Origin: Hemileia vastatrix
Lineage: Eukaryota; Basidiomycota; Pucciniomycetes; Pucciniales; Zaghouaniaceae
Assembly (NCBI GenBank): GCA_030280995.1
Contig: JASXTE010000001.1
Span: 29,792,606 to 29,856,605 of the forward strand
DNA length: 64,000 nt
Reading direction: 5' to 3'
Under the pieces are notes generated by a model, which was not told the origin of the DNA, did no database searches, and was given only the letters and a program-made list of their open reading frames with translations. This document shows positions 9,968 to 21,569 of this stretch, in pieces. A program made the translations under genes and the position numbers. How positions within the stretch are numbered: the first letter of the stretch is position 1; every line of letters begins with the position of its first letter.

Positions 9968-11466
9968 TCAATCTTCTTCATGCCTAGTGCCTCTGGGATA
10001 AAACCTCTTCACTTGGTCTGCAGCCACCCTCTTTTTCAAGACTGCACCATCCAACTCTTCCAAAACATAAGAGCCTCCAGACGCCTGAGATCTGACTCTG
10101 TAAGGTCCATTCCATCTGTCATCAAACATTTTCCCCCACTGACTCTCCAAACTTCTATTATACACCAAAACCAAACAACCAGGTTTCAAGGGATTCCTGA
10201 GTCTATGATCCAACTTCTTGTCCCAGTATCTGACTGATTGATTCCTAATCTTCATCATTCTAGAGTATGCCTTCTCTTGACATTCCTCTCTACATTCCAA
10301 CTGTTGCATCCTTGCACAGAGAAAATCTACTGTTGAGTGCACGTCATCCCAATCAATTCCAAGATAAGAGACAGCTTCCAAGTCCACTGGTAGAACGGCT
10401 TTCTGACCAAACATTAACTCATAGGGAGAATAGCCAGTTGTCCTCTTCACAGTGACCCTATCAGCAAATAACACCAAGGGTAAATAATGCCTCCACTTTT
10501 CAGCACTATCTCCACACATCTTCACCAAAGCATTCTTGATAACTTGATGGAATCTTTCAACCATGCCTTCAGCTTCAGGATAATAAGGTGTATCCACACT
10601 AACTTTAGAACCAACACTAGCCACAGCTTCTTTAAATTTGGCACCAAACTCTGGCTCACCATCAACAGTCACCAAATTCATCAACCCATACCTATAAATC
10701 CACTCCTTCTTCAAAAACTCTGCCACATTCTTGGCAGTCAAATTAACCAGAGGCACTGCCTCAACCCAACCAGACAAATCATCCCTAGCAAAAATCAAGT
10801 ATTTATACCTGCCCTCTTTAATATGGACAGCATCCAGACTGACCCTTCAAAAAACAGTTGATTCGCCAGTAGCACGGCCCACCTCTTTAGATTTCAAGTG
10901 ACTTCTTCTTTGACATTCTTCACAAGATTGAACCCAACCCTGCACAGCCACTTCATACCTGGCCACCAAAATCTGTCTGCTACTCTTCTATAAGTCTCCC
11001 CAAAGACTCTATGACCAAGGTCTTCATGCAAAGACTTCAAAACCAATTCTTGACCCTTCTTCTGAGTCACCACCACTTGAGGATTTGGATGTCTCCTCCT
11101 CATCAACCGCCTTCCTGACACATAAAATCCAGGACTCTTCTTCTTGATTGCCAACCAAGTATCATCATCACAACTATCTGGTCTCTCCAAGGTCAACAGA
11201 TATTCCACCAAAATAAAATAAAACCCAGACTGACCCCAGGTCTCATCTTCAAAATCAAACAAAACAACATCCAAGGGTACAATTCTGTCATAAAAATCAC
11301 CAGTGTGAACATGAGCCAATTGAGCAGCCCAACCAGGACACCAATCCTTAAATTTTGGCACGTCCTTCTCTTTCCACTGAACCTTGTGAGAATCCAGTTC
11401 ACTAACAAAAACACCCTTTTCCAATTTTGAGCTGTCCCAAACAACAACTCCATCTTCATCAACCAA
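9968..11466 (-). pseudogene. Integrase of element B, frameshifted
   Basis: The N-terminal part (11466-10894) has the HHCC histidines in LHEDLGHRVFGETYRR and FWWPGMKW, then slips frame. In the other frame the missing pair appears as SCEECQRRSH, so a frameshift lies between FWWPG and the CxxC. A stop follows at STVF*RVSLD. The core (10798-9968) shows DLSGWVEAVPL, VTVDGEPEFGAKF (second Asp), YYPEAEGMVERFHQ (Glu) and a C-terminal segment (DDRWNGPYRV). No chromodomain is visible. Integrase would insert cDNA; this copy cannot make a full protein. Confidence 0.85.
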
Positions 11467-11472
11467 AACATC

Positions 11473-12048
11473 CTAATCACCAGAATCAAGATCAGATCCA
11501 GCCAGTTTAGCCTCTTGGGGGAGGTCAGAAAAAGCTTCAGCACCCTTTGTGCTGGCCCTAACCACTGGAACATCCTCATCAAACTCTTCAGCCTCATAAT
11601 CTTCATCTGTAGGTGGCCTTCTTGATAATCCATCAGGCATAGTAAAAGTTTTACCTGGTTTGTGTACCAGGTCAAAAGAAAAATGTTTAATAAATGCCAC
11701 CCACCTAGTCATTGGAGCATTTGGAAGACTAGGTGTATTGATCATCTGAACCAAAGATTTTGCATCCACCTGCAGCTCAAAATGCTGCCCCCACAAAACC
11801 GTCTGTAGCTTCTTTAAAATTTTAGCTACACCACACAATTCCAACTTAGGTTGAGAATACCTAGATTCCACCTCATTAAACACCACAGGCTCATATCTTA
11901 CTGGCCTGACCCTCCCAGTCTTATCCTCCTGAGACAAAACAGCACCAGCAGCAATATAACTTGAGTCCACTGCCAGATAAATTTTTCCAGCACCAAAACC
12001 ATAATCCAACTTGTGAAGAACAATATCTTCACCAAAAACCTTTTTCAA
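11473..12048 (-). pseudogene. RNase H of element B
   Basis: In frame with the RT segment upstream. Contains KIYLAVDSSYIAAGAVLSQ (first catalytic Asp), SRYSQPKLELCGV (Glu), ELQVDAKSLV (Asp) and the tail DLVHKPGKTFTMPDGLSRRP typical of Ty3/Gypsy RNase H before integrase. Bounded by in-frame TAG codons near 12079 and 11473, both explicable as CAG to TAG changes. Confidence 0.85.
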
Positions 12049-12078
12049 CTTCTGAAAAGCCTCTTCGCACTCTTCAGT

Positions 12079-13409
12079 CTATTCCCAATCTGCATCTTTT
12101 CTGGTCAACCTCCTTAAAGGTGAAGCCAACAAAGAAAAATCCTTAATAAAAATCCTGACATATACACATACACCCAAAAATCCCCTGACTTCAGTAGTAT
12201 TTTTAGGCCTTGGCCATGACTGGATTTTATTAATCTTCTTCTTTGCCATAATCCTTCCCTCTTTACATACCACATGACCCAGAATTTCCAAAGCAGGAAC
12301 ACAACAACAGAATTTTAACCCTGAAATGGTCAAACCAGCCTCTTCAATCCTGAACAACACTCTCTCTAGAGTTATTGCATATTCCCACACAAACCTCCTT
12401 ATGCCAGGGTTCTCTGCTAACACCTCATTACCATAATCAGTGGATGGTCCGTTAATTCCACCATCATCAATAAAAATACCAGCATGATTAGGAACCTCAT
12501 CCTGCAAAATCCAAGCCATCTGTGCTTGATAAACTGCCACTGAATTAGTTGCTCCTTGAGGCAACCTAGTGAGCCTAAATCTTCCCAAAGGAGTCTCAAA
12601 AGTTGTGAGAGGCCTTTAATCTGTATTTAGTTTCCTCTCATCATAACCACCCATAATATCACCCAAACCATAACACACCCTTCCATCAAAAGCTTCAACA
12701 AAATCCTCTGCACTTGGTGGCATACCAGCGTCCTTGATAGTGACTCTATTCAAGGCTCTAAGATCATGAACCACCCGCAACTTTCCATTCTGCTTATTTA
12801 CACAGAACACCGGACTTGAGTAACTGGATGTTGATTGTTTATATAACCCAGTCCTGACTTTTCCCTAACAATCTCCACAAAATCCTCTCTAATAGCGGCT
12901 GGAATCGGAATAGGTTTTATTTGCCAAGGCTCATGACAAACCACAGGAATCAAGTAAGGTTCCCCATAAGAGTGCTTCAATACACCCCTTTCCTCCTCAA
13001 CAAATGCCACAGCTTTTTCCCTTAGCACAATAACGTGCAACAAAAACTTCTTTTCTTCTTCAGACAACCACCCATCAGGACCAAAATTAACAACTTTCAA
13101 TCTTTCCACAGTCACCCTAGCTTTCTCTACAAATTCTGGAGGATTCTTCACCAAAGGAGTACATTACAGATCTCTTGAAATAAGAGGTCTCTTCAAGGGA
13201 AAATTCCAACCCACAGGCATAGGCTCATTGACAGGCCTAATCTTCTGCGCTACCTTCTTATACTTTGACGCTCCACCTTCAACTTGAGGGATCTTCAGGA
13301 ATTCTTCATCACCAGACCTGGAACAAAAACCAAGGGTTTCCCCATTGCTCACATGTGTGGCCAAGGTAATGTTTTTGAAAGGTGTAAAAGAAACCCTAGC
13401 GGTGCACAA
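12079..13409 (-). pseudogene. Reverse transcriptase of element B, broken by stops
   Basis: Segments 13409-13164, 13154-12798, 12810-12616 and 12588-12079. Visible blocks: KLRVVHDLRALNRVTIKDAGMPP, GLGDIMGGYDERKL, RFRLTRLPQGATNS, and the catalytic loop IFIDDGGINGP (Phe-Ile-Asp-Asp in place of Tyr-Val/Met-Asp-Asp), then LGHVVCKEGR. The FIDD version with a following Gly-rich stretch is a divergent Ty3-like form. A TAA at 12616 interrupts between DERKL and RPLTTF and looks like a Gln codon lost. Confidence 0.85.
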
Positions 13410-13701
13410 TTGGGAGGACTTACTTTTAGACCCAATCTCACCACCCCAAAACTTTTAGGCATATCTTTCAATAAAGATATATAACCAATCTTATTCTTTA
13501 AACTTGAATTAAGAATAATTAAGAATCTTGAGAGAGAACATAGACTTGATAAAAAACTTGATGAATACTTGCAGGGAAGAGAAACATTAAAAAGAGAAAG
13601 TTGAAAATCCACTTGGTATATCTTCAAGGGAGCTGACCTACTACAACCTGGGATTTCCTCATCTTGGGGAGAGGTTGTAGCACTTGGGTGATCAGCCCTC
13701 A

Positions 13702-14892
13702 TTACTCTAAAAAATACAGACTCTCAATAGAGCCTGATCTGCACTCCAAAAAACCAGAGGCAGCACCCACTTCCTTCCTTCTCCTGCAGCAGTCCATGCA
13801 CTGGCACATTGAAGATAAACCAGGCCTAGTCTCCCAACCATCCTCTCCAGGGGATGACAACCTCATGTGAAGTCTCCTTTTGTCTTCACCAGTCAACTCC
13901 AAACTGATTCCCAAATCAAATTTATAACCGATTCTTGCCTGAAAATCCATCAAAAATGGCCCACCCAAAACTGCTTTTACATTACCTTTAGCAATGTAAA
14001 AATTAACCTTCCCTGAGGCTCCTCCAACATCTAACTTCACAAACTCTGAAGTTCCAACCAATTCAGTGACATGGCCACCAATCCCTCTCAAATTCTCACC
14101 AATACCAGTTTTGATGGGGAGGCCCATATGAGTTGCCTCAAACAAAGAAATCAGGTTTATCTGAGAACCTGAATCCACCAATGCCCTTGCCTCCCTGCCA
14201 TTCAGAGTGACATTGACATATCCCAGAGGAGCAGAAAAATGAGTTTCCAACCCCTCACCAAACTTTTCAGAAGAATCAAAAATGTATTCTTCCTCACCAG
14301 AAGAAACTCTTCTTCTGGTCAACAACTTTTTCTGCCTATCAGCCAACCCTGGACTGATAGCATACAATTCCCCATAAGATAGGGAAACCTGACCCTGATT
14401 CATCCTTTCCAGGACAGAGTCCATAACATTAGCTTGACCAGACACTACTGGCCTCTCTAAGTGAGCTCTTTGCTTCACCACCTTGGTCCTAGAAGCTTCT
14501 TGAGGACCAGCACCACCAACAGATTTACCATTAACAGGAACCAAACCAGATCCCTCACCAGAACCTCTGACTCCAACAGGCTTTGGTAATGAAGCCAAAG
14601 GGACATCCTCCTCAGAGTCAGAATCCACCTCCATTGGCATTGGGTCACCATTCATATCCAATGCGCCAAAACTAGGGGGGCCCATGTCAGCCATACCCTT
14701 CTGCATCTTGTACAGCTCCTCTTTGCTGTACCTCTTCCTAGCTGCACTCAGCTTAGGATCCTCCTTTGAAGCATTTGGCTTTGGTTGGGCCTGAGAACTG
14801 CTCTTAGGCCTTCCCACCTTTCCTGCTTCCACATCATAAACACCAGCCAAGCATTCACCACTTGACTGACCACCACAAGAATACAACTCCAA
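13702..14892 (-). CDS. Protease-bearing segment of element B polyprotein
   Basis: A 396-residue open segment. The N-terminal half is charged and Ser/Pro-rich linker. The aspartic protease lies at about residues 225-325 with ALVDSGSQINLIS as catalytic motif and KAVLGGPFLMDF as the hydrophobic second motif. It follows gag in the same strand after a TAG at 14953-14955. Probably part of one Gag-Pol chain in the ancestor. Confidence 0.8.
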   Translation of the reverse strand: MELYSCGGQSSGECLAGVYDVEAGKVGRPKSSSQAQPKPNASKEDPKLSAARKRYSKEELYKMQKGMADMGPPSFGALDMNGDPMPMEVDSDSEEDVPLASLPKPVGVRGSGEGSGLVPVNGKSVGGAGPQEASRTKVVKQRAHLERPVVSGQANVMDSVLERMNQGQVSLSYGELYAISPGLADRQKKLLTRRRVSSGEEEYIFDSSEKFGEGLETHFSAPLGYVNVTLNGREARALVDSGSQINLISLFEATHMGLPIKTGIGENLRGIGGHVTELVGTSEFVKLDVGGASGKVNFYIAKGNVKAVLGGPFLMDFQARIGYKFDLGISLELTGEDKRRLHMRLSSPGEDGWETRPGLSSMCQCMDCCRRRKEVGAASGFLECRSGSIESLYFLE

Positions 14893-14952
14893 ACCACCAA
14901 AGGAAGTAGAAAAAGAGACCTTATTGACCTCCTTCCCCTTCCCCTTGACGTT

Positions 14953-16079
14953 CTAATCTACCTTAACAGAAGACTTCCCCTGATCAGAAATCTCCTCAAA
15001 CCTTGGTCTCCTTTGATTGAGACCACCCCTTCTCCTGACCAAATCCACAGGAGCCTGCCCCTCACTGGACTTCACAAAAGAACTGTCAGGGAACTTAAAA
15101 ACCCTGCCATCAAACTCCACTTTTTCTTCAGACACATCTCTGTTCAGTGCCCAACAATCATTGGACCTGTGCCCCCTCCTACTGCAATAAGAGCAAACCC
15201 AAGGATCACTCCTACCAGCCCTCCTTTCAAAATCTCTAGGCTGAGAAGGTGCCTTATTAACCTTCTTGGCCTCCTGGACAAAAATGTGCAGCTGCTTTGT
15301 AAGATCAGCCAACTGCTCCACCATTGGGTCCCTCTCCTGTTTGGGAACCTGCACCAAATTCTTCTCCTCCTTCTTCTCCCTAACTTCCTCTTCAGCCAAA
15401 GCCTCACCGACTTTGCTGACATACTTTGCACACCCCTCCTGATAGGTGTCCACAGCCAATAACTTCAAATGGTCCTCAACAGCCTCCTTCACCTTATCCA
15501 AGGAAGGCAACTTCTGATCCCCATTAGAAAGAGTCTTCATCAATTACTTTCTTGACAACTCCTTCAACACATCCATCCTGACATCTCTAGCCAGGGCAGA
15601 CCAAAAAACATCTTTGGCAGCATTTTCATGTGCCAGCTCCTCCACTTCCACTAAATATTCCACCACAGGATCAAACTGTAGCAGAAACTTCCTGTAACTA
15701 TGTAAGTTCCAACACCACCATAAGATTGCCATTCACTGACAACCTTGTTCAGATCCACCATAGTGAACCTGACACCCCATCTATCCACCATTTCCCTGCA
15801 CAACAATTTCCAATCCCTCTTCTTGTAGCCAGAAATGGCCACAATCTCCTTCTCCACTGACCTATCACCAATGAAGATAATCTGCTTCACCATGTCCAGG
15901 TAGGAAGCACCATCCACTCCAGCAGCAGTTTCATACTTCTCTAGAAACCACTTGACATCCTCCCCATTAAACTTGGTACCATCCCAAGTTTTAATACTCA
16001 CACACTCCCTAACCATCACAGAAGGAGGACCATCCCCCCCACTGACAGTCACCACAGGAATAGAGGAACCAGAAGCCAT
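14953..16079 (-). pseudogene. Gag of element B
   Basis: ATG at 16079 (MASGSSIPVVTVSGGDG) starts a capsid-like region (IKTWDGTKFNGEDVKWFLEKYE.., KKRDWKLLCREMVDRWG). The frame changes near 15700 and meets a TAA at 15546-15544. The C-terminal piece (15543-14953) has a long Lys/Glu coiled-coil segment and a CCHC zinc knuckle CSYCSRRGHRSNDC that would bind RNA. It lies 70-90 bp inside the 5' LTR. The TAA and TAG stops could come from CAA and CAG. Confidence 0.8.
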
Positions 16080-16148
16080 TCCTCCAGACCAAAACACCAA
16101 AAAGAGCCAACAAAAGAAAACAGAGATTCCAAAGAACTAGCAAGTTCC

Positions 16149-16166
16149 ACCCCATGTTGGGCGCCA
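16149..16166 (-). other. Primer-binding site of element B
   Basis: Just inside the 5' LTR, the minus strand reads TGGCGCCCAACATGGGG, starting with TGG (complement of a tRNA CCA end) four bases from the LTR. The tRNA species is not assigned. Confidence 0.6.
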
Positions 16167-16170
16167 GAAA

Positions 16171-17263
16171 TGTAGACAATCCTATAGTACTAGCTATAGG
16201 CCTTGACCAAGGGAGTTGGAGAAAAACCAGAGAGAAAATCCCCTGTCCCTTTAGAAAAATAGAGTGAGATTTACTTGCTAAAGTAAGTTGGTTCCTGTTT
16301 TGCTAAAGCTCCTGTTTAACACACTTGACTGCTTGATGAGCCAAGAAAGTAGTCCCCAGATAGACTACCAGACCAAAGAACTGAAATGTAGAACAAAGTC
16401 CACGCCAGAGACAGCAAAGATACTTGATTTAGGCTGCAAATCCACACCAGAGACAGCAATAATACTTGCTATAGCTTGCAAGACTATAACAGAGAAAACA
16501 GTTGCCAAAGTTAAGTTAAATGAAGAACTTACTTGCAACAAACACAGCCAATTGTGGCCAGAAAACAGTGAAAACTGAGTGAGGAACAATGAGATCACCT
16601 CCGGATGGTTGTATGATGATTAAGGTTGCCCCAAACTGTCTTATTCACTATGTAGACACAGACCACTAACTAAGAGCCCATGCGCACCCACAAATCTGGC
16701 GCCTGTACCCGCCAAATTGCATAAAAAACCCTCCTGGAGCACTCCCCAACCTCCTTAAACAGAGGCGGGCGGGCCGCCTGACGTCAGAGATGCCGCCTGA
16801 AGCGGCCCAGCCTCCCTGAAGCCAGAAAACCAACAAAAACCACTAATCTACTTAGAAAAATTAGCTACAACTACTAAAACCTTTAAAACACGGAATTTCA
16901 CTATAACAACATTGAGACATGAAATATAGAGAAAAATTAGCTCTATCCAATGGTACTAAGCACTTAACCCTAAGACTTAAGGTTAGCCCGTAAAACACAA
17001 AAAACAAAATTAAACAGCAATCTTTTATAAATGAAAAATGAGGAAATGACCCCTTAAAACTCAGAATATGAAAAATGTCTACAAGACATAAAATATAGAG
17101 AAACACCAGGGCTATCCAATGATAGTAACCACATACCCGCAGACCCAATATCCACGGAATAAAACCAGAAAAATACCCAATTCCTTAACAGATGTCAATT
17201 AAGACATGAACAAACAGGGCCAAATTACACAACAAAGGCCCCTGCCAATGTTGGAAGACCACA
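16171..17263 (-). repeat. 5' LTR of element B
   Basis: Direct repeat of 4672-5765 with the same TGTAGACAATCC and GAAGACCACA ends, followed by CCGT. This LTR should drive gag-pol transcription toward lower coordinates; no clear TATA box was picked out. Confidence 0.92.
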
Positions 17264-17413
17264 CCGTTTGCAGCAAAAATTTTTTTCAAGTGACATATGA
17301 CATTCATTGTTTCATTGGTCTCTTTTCCTTACAGGTACTCAAATTCCAATGGTCCCTTCAATTTACGGCCTCAAATAACAATTCACCGTCGATAATTCGG
17401 AAAGGCCTCCAAT

Positions 17414-18189
17414 TTTCAAGGGGTACTTTTGGTCTAGAAGTTTTATTTGAGGTTATACAAGGGTTTTTAGGGTTTTAATGGACTCTCAGAGGTAAAGTAT
17501 GTATTTCTTTAATGTTTTTGATTATTTAACTCAAGTAATAAGAGGTAAGTCAAATATTATTATAAATTATATATTAGAAATATGTTGATGTAAATACTAA
17601 TGTTATAAAGTATAGAAATAATAATTTATTTGTTATAAATGTAATAAGTAAGTAAGTAATGAATGAATCTTTGAAAAGCACAAAAGTGAGGGCCTTTTAT
17701 AGGCAAAACATGAGGGAATAAAAGACACGGAAATTACAACAACTACTGTAAGAATGTGAGAAAGAAGATGAGTAAAAGGAGTATAGATATGACATAAGAA
17801 AATAAATCAATTGGTATGTCAAAAAGGGCATCAATTTTATTAGTAATAAAGTATGAGTTCCTTGGAATGTCACAATTAATTATATTAATTTCACCAAATT
17901 TCAGATCTCTCAATGAAGTAATATAATAATCTTAATGTTTTTATATTATAATTATATTATTAATTTTTATTCCCAATCAACTATACTATTGAGCACGGTG
18001 TTAGGGAGTAAAATGTATGGGACATTTACTTACATTAATTATTTATACTACTTAATATACTTAACTAGTTAGTTGTAGGTAATACATAAGTAAATAAATA
18101 ATTAATTGTTAGTAAGAAAAAGGGGTGTGGCTTCATCTCAGTAAAATAATTACTTATTTTACCGGGTAAGTCTAGTAGCCTGGCTGACA
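17414..18189 (-). repeat. 5' LTR of chromovirus A
   Basis: Reverse complement starts TGTCAGCCAGGCTACTAGAC at 18189 and ends near CCTTGAAA at 17414. Homologous to the 824-bp LTRs of C and to the LTRs of D and M, including the CTAACACCGTGCTCAAT block and a TATA-containing promoter stretch (CCTATAAAAGGCC on the minus strand near 17700). 17268-17413 is the first part of A's leader. Confidence 0.88.
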
Positions 18190-19098
18190 ACTACCATGAT
18201 TAAATTTGCCTAAATAATTCAATGCTTTACTAATTCAAGCGCCTTCCAAGGACTGCATTCAGTTACCCCACATCTCATGTCCATTTTTGGGTTTCTCAGT
18301 GGTATCTCAGCTAATTTTGGTCATTTTTGGATGGGGATTTAACATAGTAATTTGGAATAATTAGCCCCATAATTTCTACTGTTTATCCCCCTTAATATGG
18401 TGTAATAATTAGTGTTATTCTTTAATTTTTTAATTTTTTATTTTTAGATATTCACACATATACTCTCTTTTTTGCTTATTCTTTTATTTTTATGAATTAT
18501 CCCTATTGCATTAGGATTTTGGCAGGTGATATCATTCTAATTTTGTTATCAGTCATTATATATGTTTATGGAAAAGTGTATTAGCTAAAATGAGGCCTAA
18601 TTAGCAGTGTATAGGACTGGTAAATAAAGGGGGTACATTGGAGAATTATTGGATATAAAAGAGGGGGTTTTTGGTCTTGTTTTCTACATTCTTTATCATT
18701 AAAATCAAAATATATAACCAATATAATAGGGGGTGTCAGTTCTGGCAAATCCGCACTTAAATTAAGTGCGGATTTCAAACCAAATCAGCACTTACAAATC
18801 AGCACTTAAATTTTGCAAAAAAGTCACTTATTTCAAAAAAGGGTGTCAGTTATGACCTCAAATCAGCACTTTTTTCCCGTTTTTTTTCACAACCACATTT
18901 TGGCCACAAAACATCCCTTCCTTTCTTACCCCATCCCTGTCACATGTGACACACTGACCTTCCTCGCTACCTACCCATCAATCCTCGGCACACACCCCTT
19001 CCTGACATTTTCAATATTTTGACCAGGCATGTTTACATTCTTTTTTACTTATTTCTTCTACTTTTTAATCTTTTTTCTTGTTATGTGCCAGTTTCATA

Positions 19099-20413
19099 AT
19101 GCCTCCCAGACATTCCAAATCTCAAAAGGTAACTCAAAAATCTGCTTCGTCACAAAAGTCTCCTCGTAAAGCAAGCCCTACACCTGAAAAATCAAAGGCA
19201 AGTTCAGGTCAGCTTAAAAAGGATGATTATCTCATCATAATCAACTTCCTTAAAATAAAATCAAATTTTGAAGCATGTTTTGGATGTGAAAAGTCCACTC
19301 GTATTGGACGTCCACCTTCTTCAAAGGTTAATGGCTACTTGTTGATGGCCAATGAAGTAAGGAAGAAAACAAGGGGGAGAATCGATATCAATCCTAAACA
19401 AATGAAGGAGAGATTTAAGAGTTACCATTCAAAATATAAAAAGACTCATCATGCTGTAAATGAAACTGGCTTTGGTATTGACGATGATGATTTGGAGATT
19501 GGAATTACTACTGTTTCCGAAAAGCTCAATGTCATGTGTCCTTTCTATGAGGAAATGGATAATCTTTTTGGCACCCGAGTTGATGTAAACCCTTGGTTTC
19601 TACACGATACTACTAAGCATATACCCTCTGGATCCAAACCTTCCTATAATCCTCCCAACACACCTTTACTTGAAGAAGATCAATCCCCTCCACCTTCTAA
19701 CCATAGTTCAGCTGAAGATGATCCCAACTATCAAGCAGAACAATTATATCGCAGAAGATCTGAATCCTCAGAGGCCCAAAATTTAAATGTATGTTTACTT
19801 TTTGTTTTTTCTTCAATTCTTCTCTGAATTTCTCCTTCTTTCTAGTCTCCTCCTACTCAAACTCAATCTCCATTAAATAATCTCAATTCTGGAAATGTGA
19901 ATACCTCTTTAGAAGCTGCTTTAGAAGAACTTCCTGAAGCCTCTTGTTCAAACTCCAAACTAAAGCGTCGAGCCTCAACTTCAATGAACTTGAACCATCT
20001 ATTAAAACGTGGTAATACTTCAACAAGCTCATTTGGCTCCCTTGAGGATTATTTTGAAAAAAAAGATATAAGTAAGTTTTGTTTACTATATATCTTAATC
20101 ATTAACTCATTTATTTATTTATTTCAATTTAATTTTCTCAGAGAAATCAACTATTGCAAATAATGCCCTTGACTTTGAGAAGATGAAGTTTGATCATATG
20201 CTAAGGAAAGATCAGCAAGCCTTAGATTTGGAAGAAAAAAAATTTGAGGTAGAGCAGATGGAAAGAGTAAATGACCGTCAATTTCAAAGAGAAATGGCTA
20301 CTTGTGAATTGGAAAAACAAGAGAGTTTTAAAAAAAAAGATTTCATTATGGAATGTGTTAAAAATGGCCAATCTTATGAGGACATTAAAAAATTACTTGA
20401 CCTTTTCAATTGA
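19099..20413 (+). CDS. SANT/Myb-like protein of Harbinger element, three exons
   Basis: Exons 19099-19788, 19846-20071 and 20142-20413 join to a 395-residue protein without stops. Start at MPPRHSKSQK, an ATG conserved in the copy at 29283. Residues 1-40 are basic and Ser-rich. About 45-165 is a helical DNA-binding-like domain (DDYLIIINFLKIKSNF, FGCEKSTRIGRPPSSKVNG, MKERFKSYHSKYKKTHH, CPFYEEMDNLFG). The middle is Ser/Pro-rich. The C-terminus is a charged coiled coil (QQALDLEEKKFEVEQMERVND) ending in KNGQSYEDIKKLLDLFN. In known Harbinger systems such a protein assists the transposase in DNA binding and nuclear import. No disabling change seen. Opposite strand to the transposase. Confidence 0.82.
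19789..19845 (+). other. Intron 1 of Harbinger SANT gene
   Basis: GTATGT..TTTCTAG, 57 nt, phase 0; the pyrimidine-rich tail is conserved in the decayed copy near 28520-28590. Confidence 0.75.
20072..20141 (+). other. Intron 2 of Harbinger SANT gene
   Basis: GTAAGT..TTTTCTCAG, 70 nt, phase 1. It joins EKKDI to KKSTIANNALDFEKMKFDH in frame. Confidence 0.75.
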
Positions 20414-20559
20414 TAAATTGTTTTTCTAGTTAATTTAATTTTGGTAATATTTTCTTATATGCTGACTTATAAAAGGAAAAGAATGTAGTACGTTATTTTT
20501 GACAAAAATTTGAATGTATGATAAAAATTTTCTATCTTTACTTTCTAGTCAATAAGTTT

Positions 20560-21200
20560 GCTTATATAAATTTTTCTAAGTCATCAATTTCACATGTCAG
20601 ATTTAAAAAATTGGCAATGCCCTCCCCTGCATTTTATTGAAACAAGGGGTGGGTACCACCAAATTTTTCTAAGTCATCAATTTCACATGTCAGATTTAAA
20701 AAATTGGCAATACCCTCCCCTGCATTTTATTGAAGTAAAGGGTGAAAGTCATCAAAATTTAATATAATTACATAAATTAATTAATATATAAATAAGATAT
20801 GTCAAGTATACTACTTTTAAAGTAATGACAATTCCTTAAGCCAAAATGCAGATTAAGTCTAGAAACTAGGTTTGGGACTTTCCACAGGTATAGGCTAGAG
20901 GAATCCTATGAAACAAATTAATGTTATCATGATTACCATTTATACAACACAAGGTCGTGGGCCCATTACTTTAATTTCATAAATTGAAATATCATATTTA
21001 TTTATTAAAAATTTATGGAAGAATATTAAATATTTGGTTATTTTTTTGTATATATTACTTGATTGAGTTACTAAGAGGGGCAATAATGCTCTAACAACAT
21101 GCTCGCTGCATTAGAACTCAATCATGTAATAATACAAAAAATTTTAAAGAATTTTCTTTGATGGAAAAACAATAATTTTACATTTTCAGCTAATATTTTA
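20560..21200. repeat. Foreign repeat fragment inside Harb1
   Basis: Two near-identical copies of about 75 bp (starting 20571 and 20664, TTTTTCTAAGTCATCAATTT..) followed by sequence matching, in reverse complement, 25680-26110 and 51430-51600 (block AGTCTAGAAACTAGGTTTGG). No gene. It sits where the Harbinger DDE exons should be. Confidence 0.6.
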
Positions 21201-21569
21201 TGGAAGTGAACTCTGTTCTTCGCCCGAAGAACAGAGTTCATCCTCCTATTTTCACACTCTGTTTAAAAAGAATAAAATGACTTACCTGGAGAGATGAGTT
21301 GAGAAAAAAGAAATATAAGTGAATGGAAGTGAACTCTGTTCTTCGCCCGAAGAACAGAGTTCATCCTCCTATTTTCACACTCTGTTTAAAAAGAATAAAA
21401 TGACTTACCTGGAGAGATGAGTTGAGAAAAAAGAAATATAAGTGAATGGAAGTGAACTCTGTTCTTCGCCCGAAGAACAGAGTTCATCCTCCTATTTTCA
21501 CACTCTGTTTAAAAAGAATAAAATGACTTACCTGGAGAGATGAGTTGAGAAAAAAGAAATATAAGTGAA
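21201..21569 (-). repeat. Three perfect 123-bp tandem units with a 15-bp-stem palindrome
   Basis: Unit starts at 21201, 21324 and 21447 are apparently identical. Each carries GAACTCTGTTCTTCG, two bases, then its perfect reverse complement. Each also carries, on the minus strand, CTCTCCAG|GTAAGTCATT, a strong splice-donor match also found in related sequence at 22895 and 56150. The array therefore triplicates an exon-intron edge of the transposase gene. Confidence 0.85.

Larger units (their letters stand above)
4672..17263 (-). mobile_element. Element B: Ty3/Gypsy-like retrotransposon with LTRs and an antisense gene region
   Basis: A 12.6 kb element bounded by direct LTRs of 1094 bp (4672-5765) and 1093 bp (16171-17263), with CCGT duplicated at 4668-4671 and 17264-17267. 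Pol genes run on the minus strand from 16079 to 9968, so the right LTR is the 5' LTR. About 4.2 kb between pol and the 3' LTR holds plus-strand coding regions and hairpin repeats instead of ordinary 3' UTR. By eye the LTRs differ at about 30 sites (near 3%), several of them CpG/CpA differences. The coding region has several stops and at least one frameshift, so this copy is probably dead. Confidence 0.92.
1..18189 (-). mobile_element. Chromovirus A (Ty3/Gypsy), truncated by window edge, split by element B
   Basis: A minus-strand Ty3/Gypsy element. Reading leftwards: 5' LTR (17414-18189), leader (17268-17413 then 4671-3961), gag from 3960, and pol running off position 1 inside RNase H. The leader is interrupted by element B (4672-17263), flanked by the 4-bp duplication CCGT. 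Rejoining the two leader pieces restores colinearity with the leader of copy C near 37816-38150. The 3' LTR and A's own target duplication lie outside the window. A sits inside an older LTR (G4). Confidence 0.9.
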
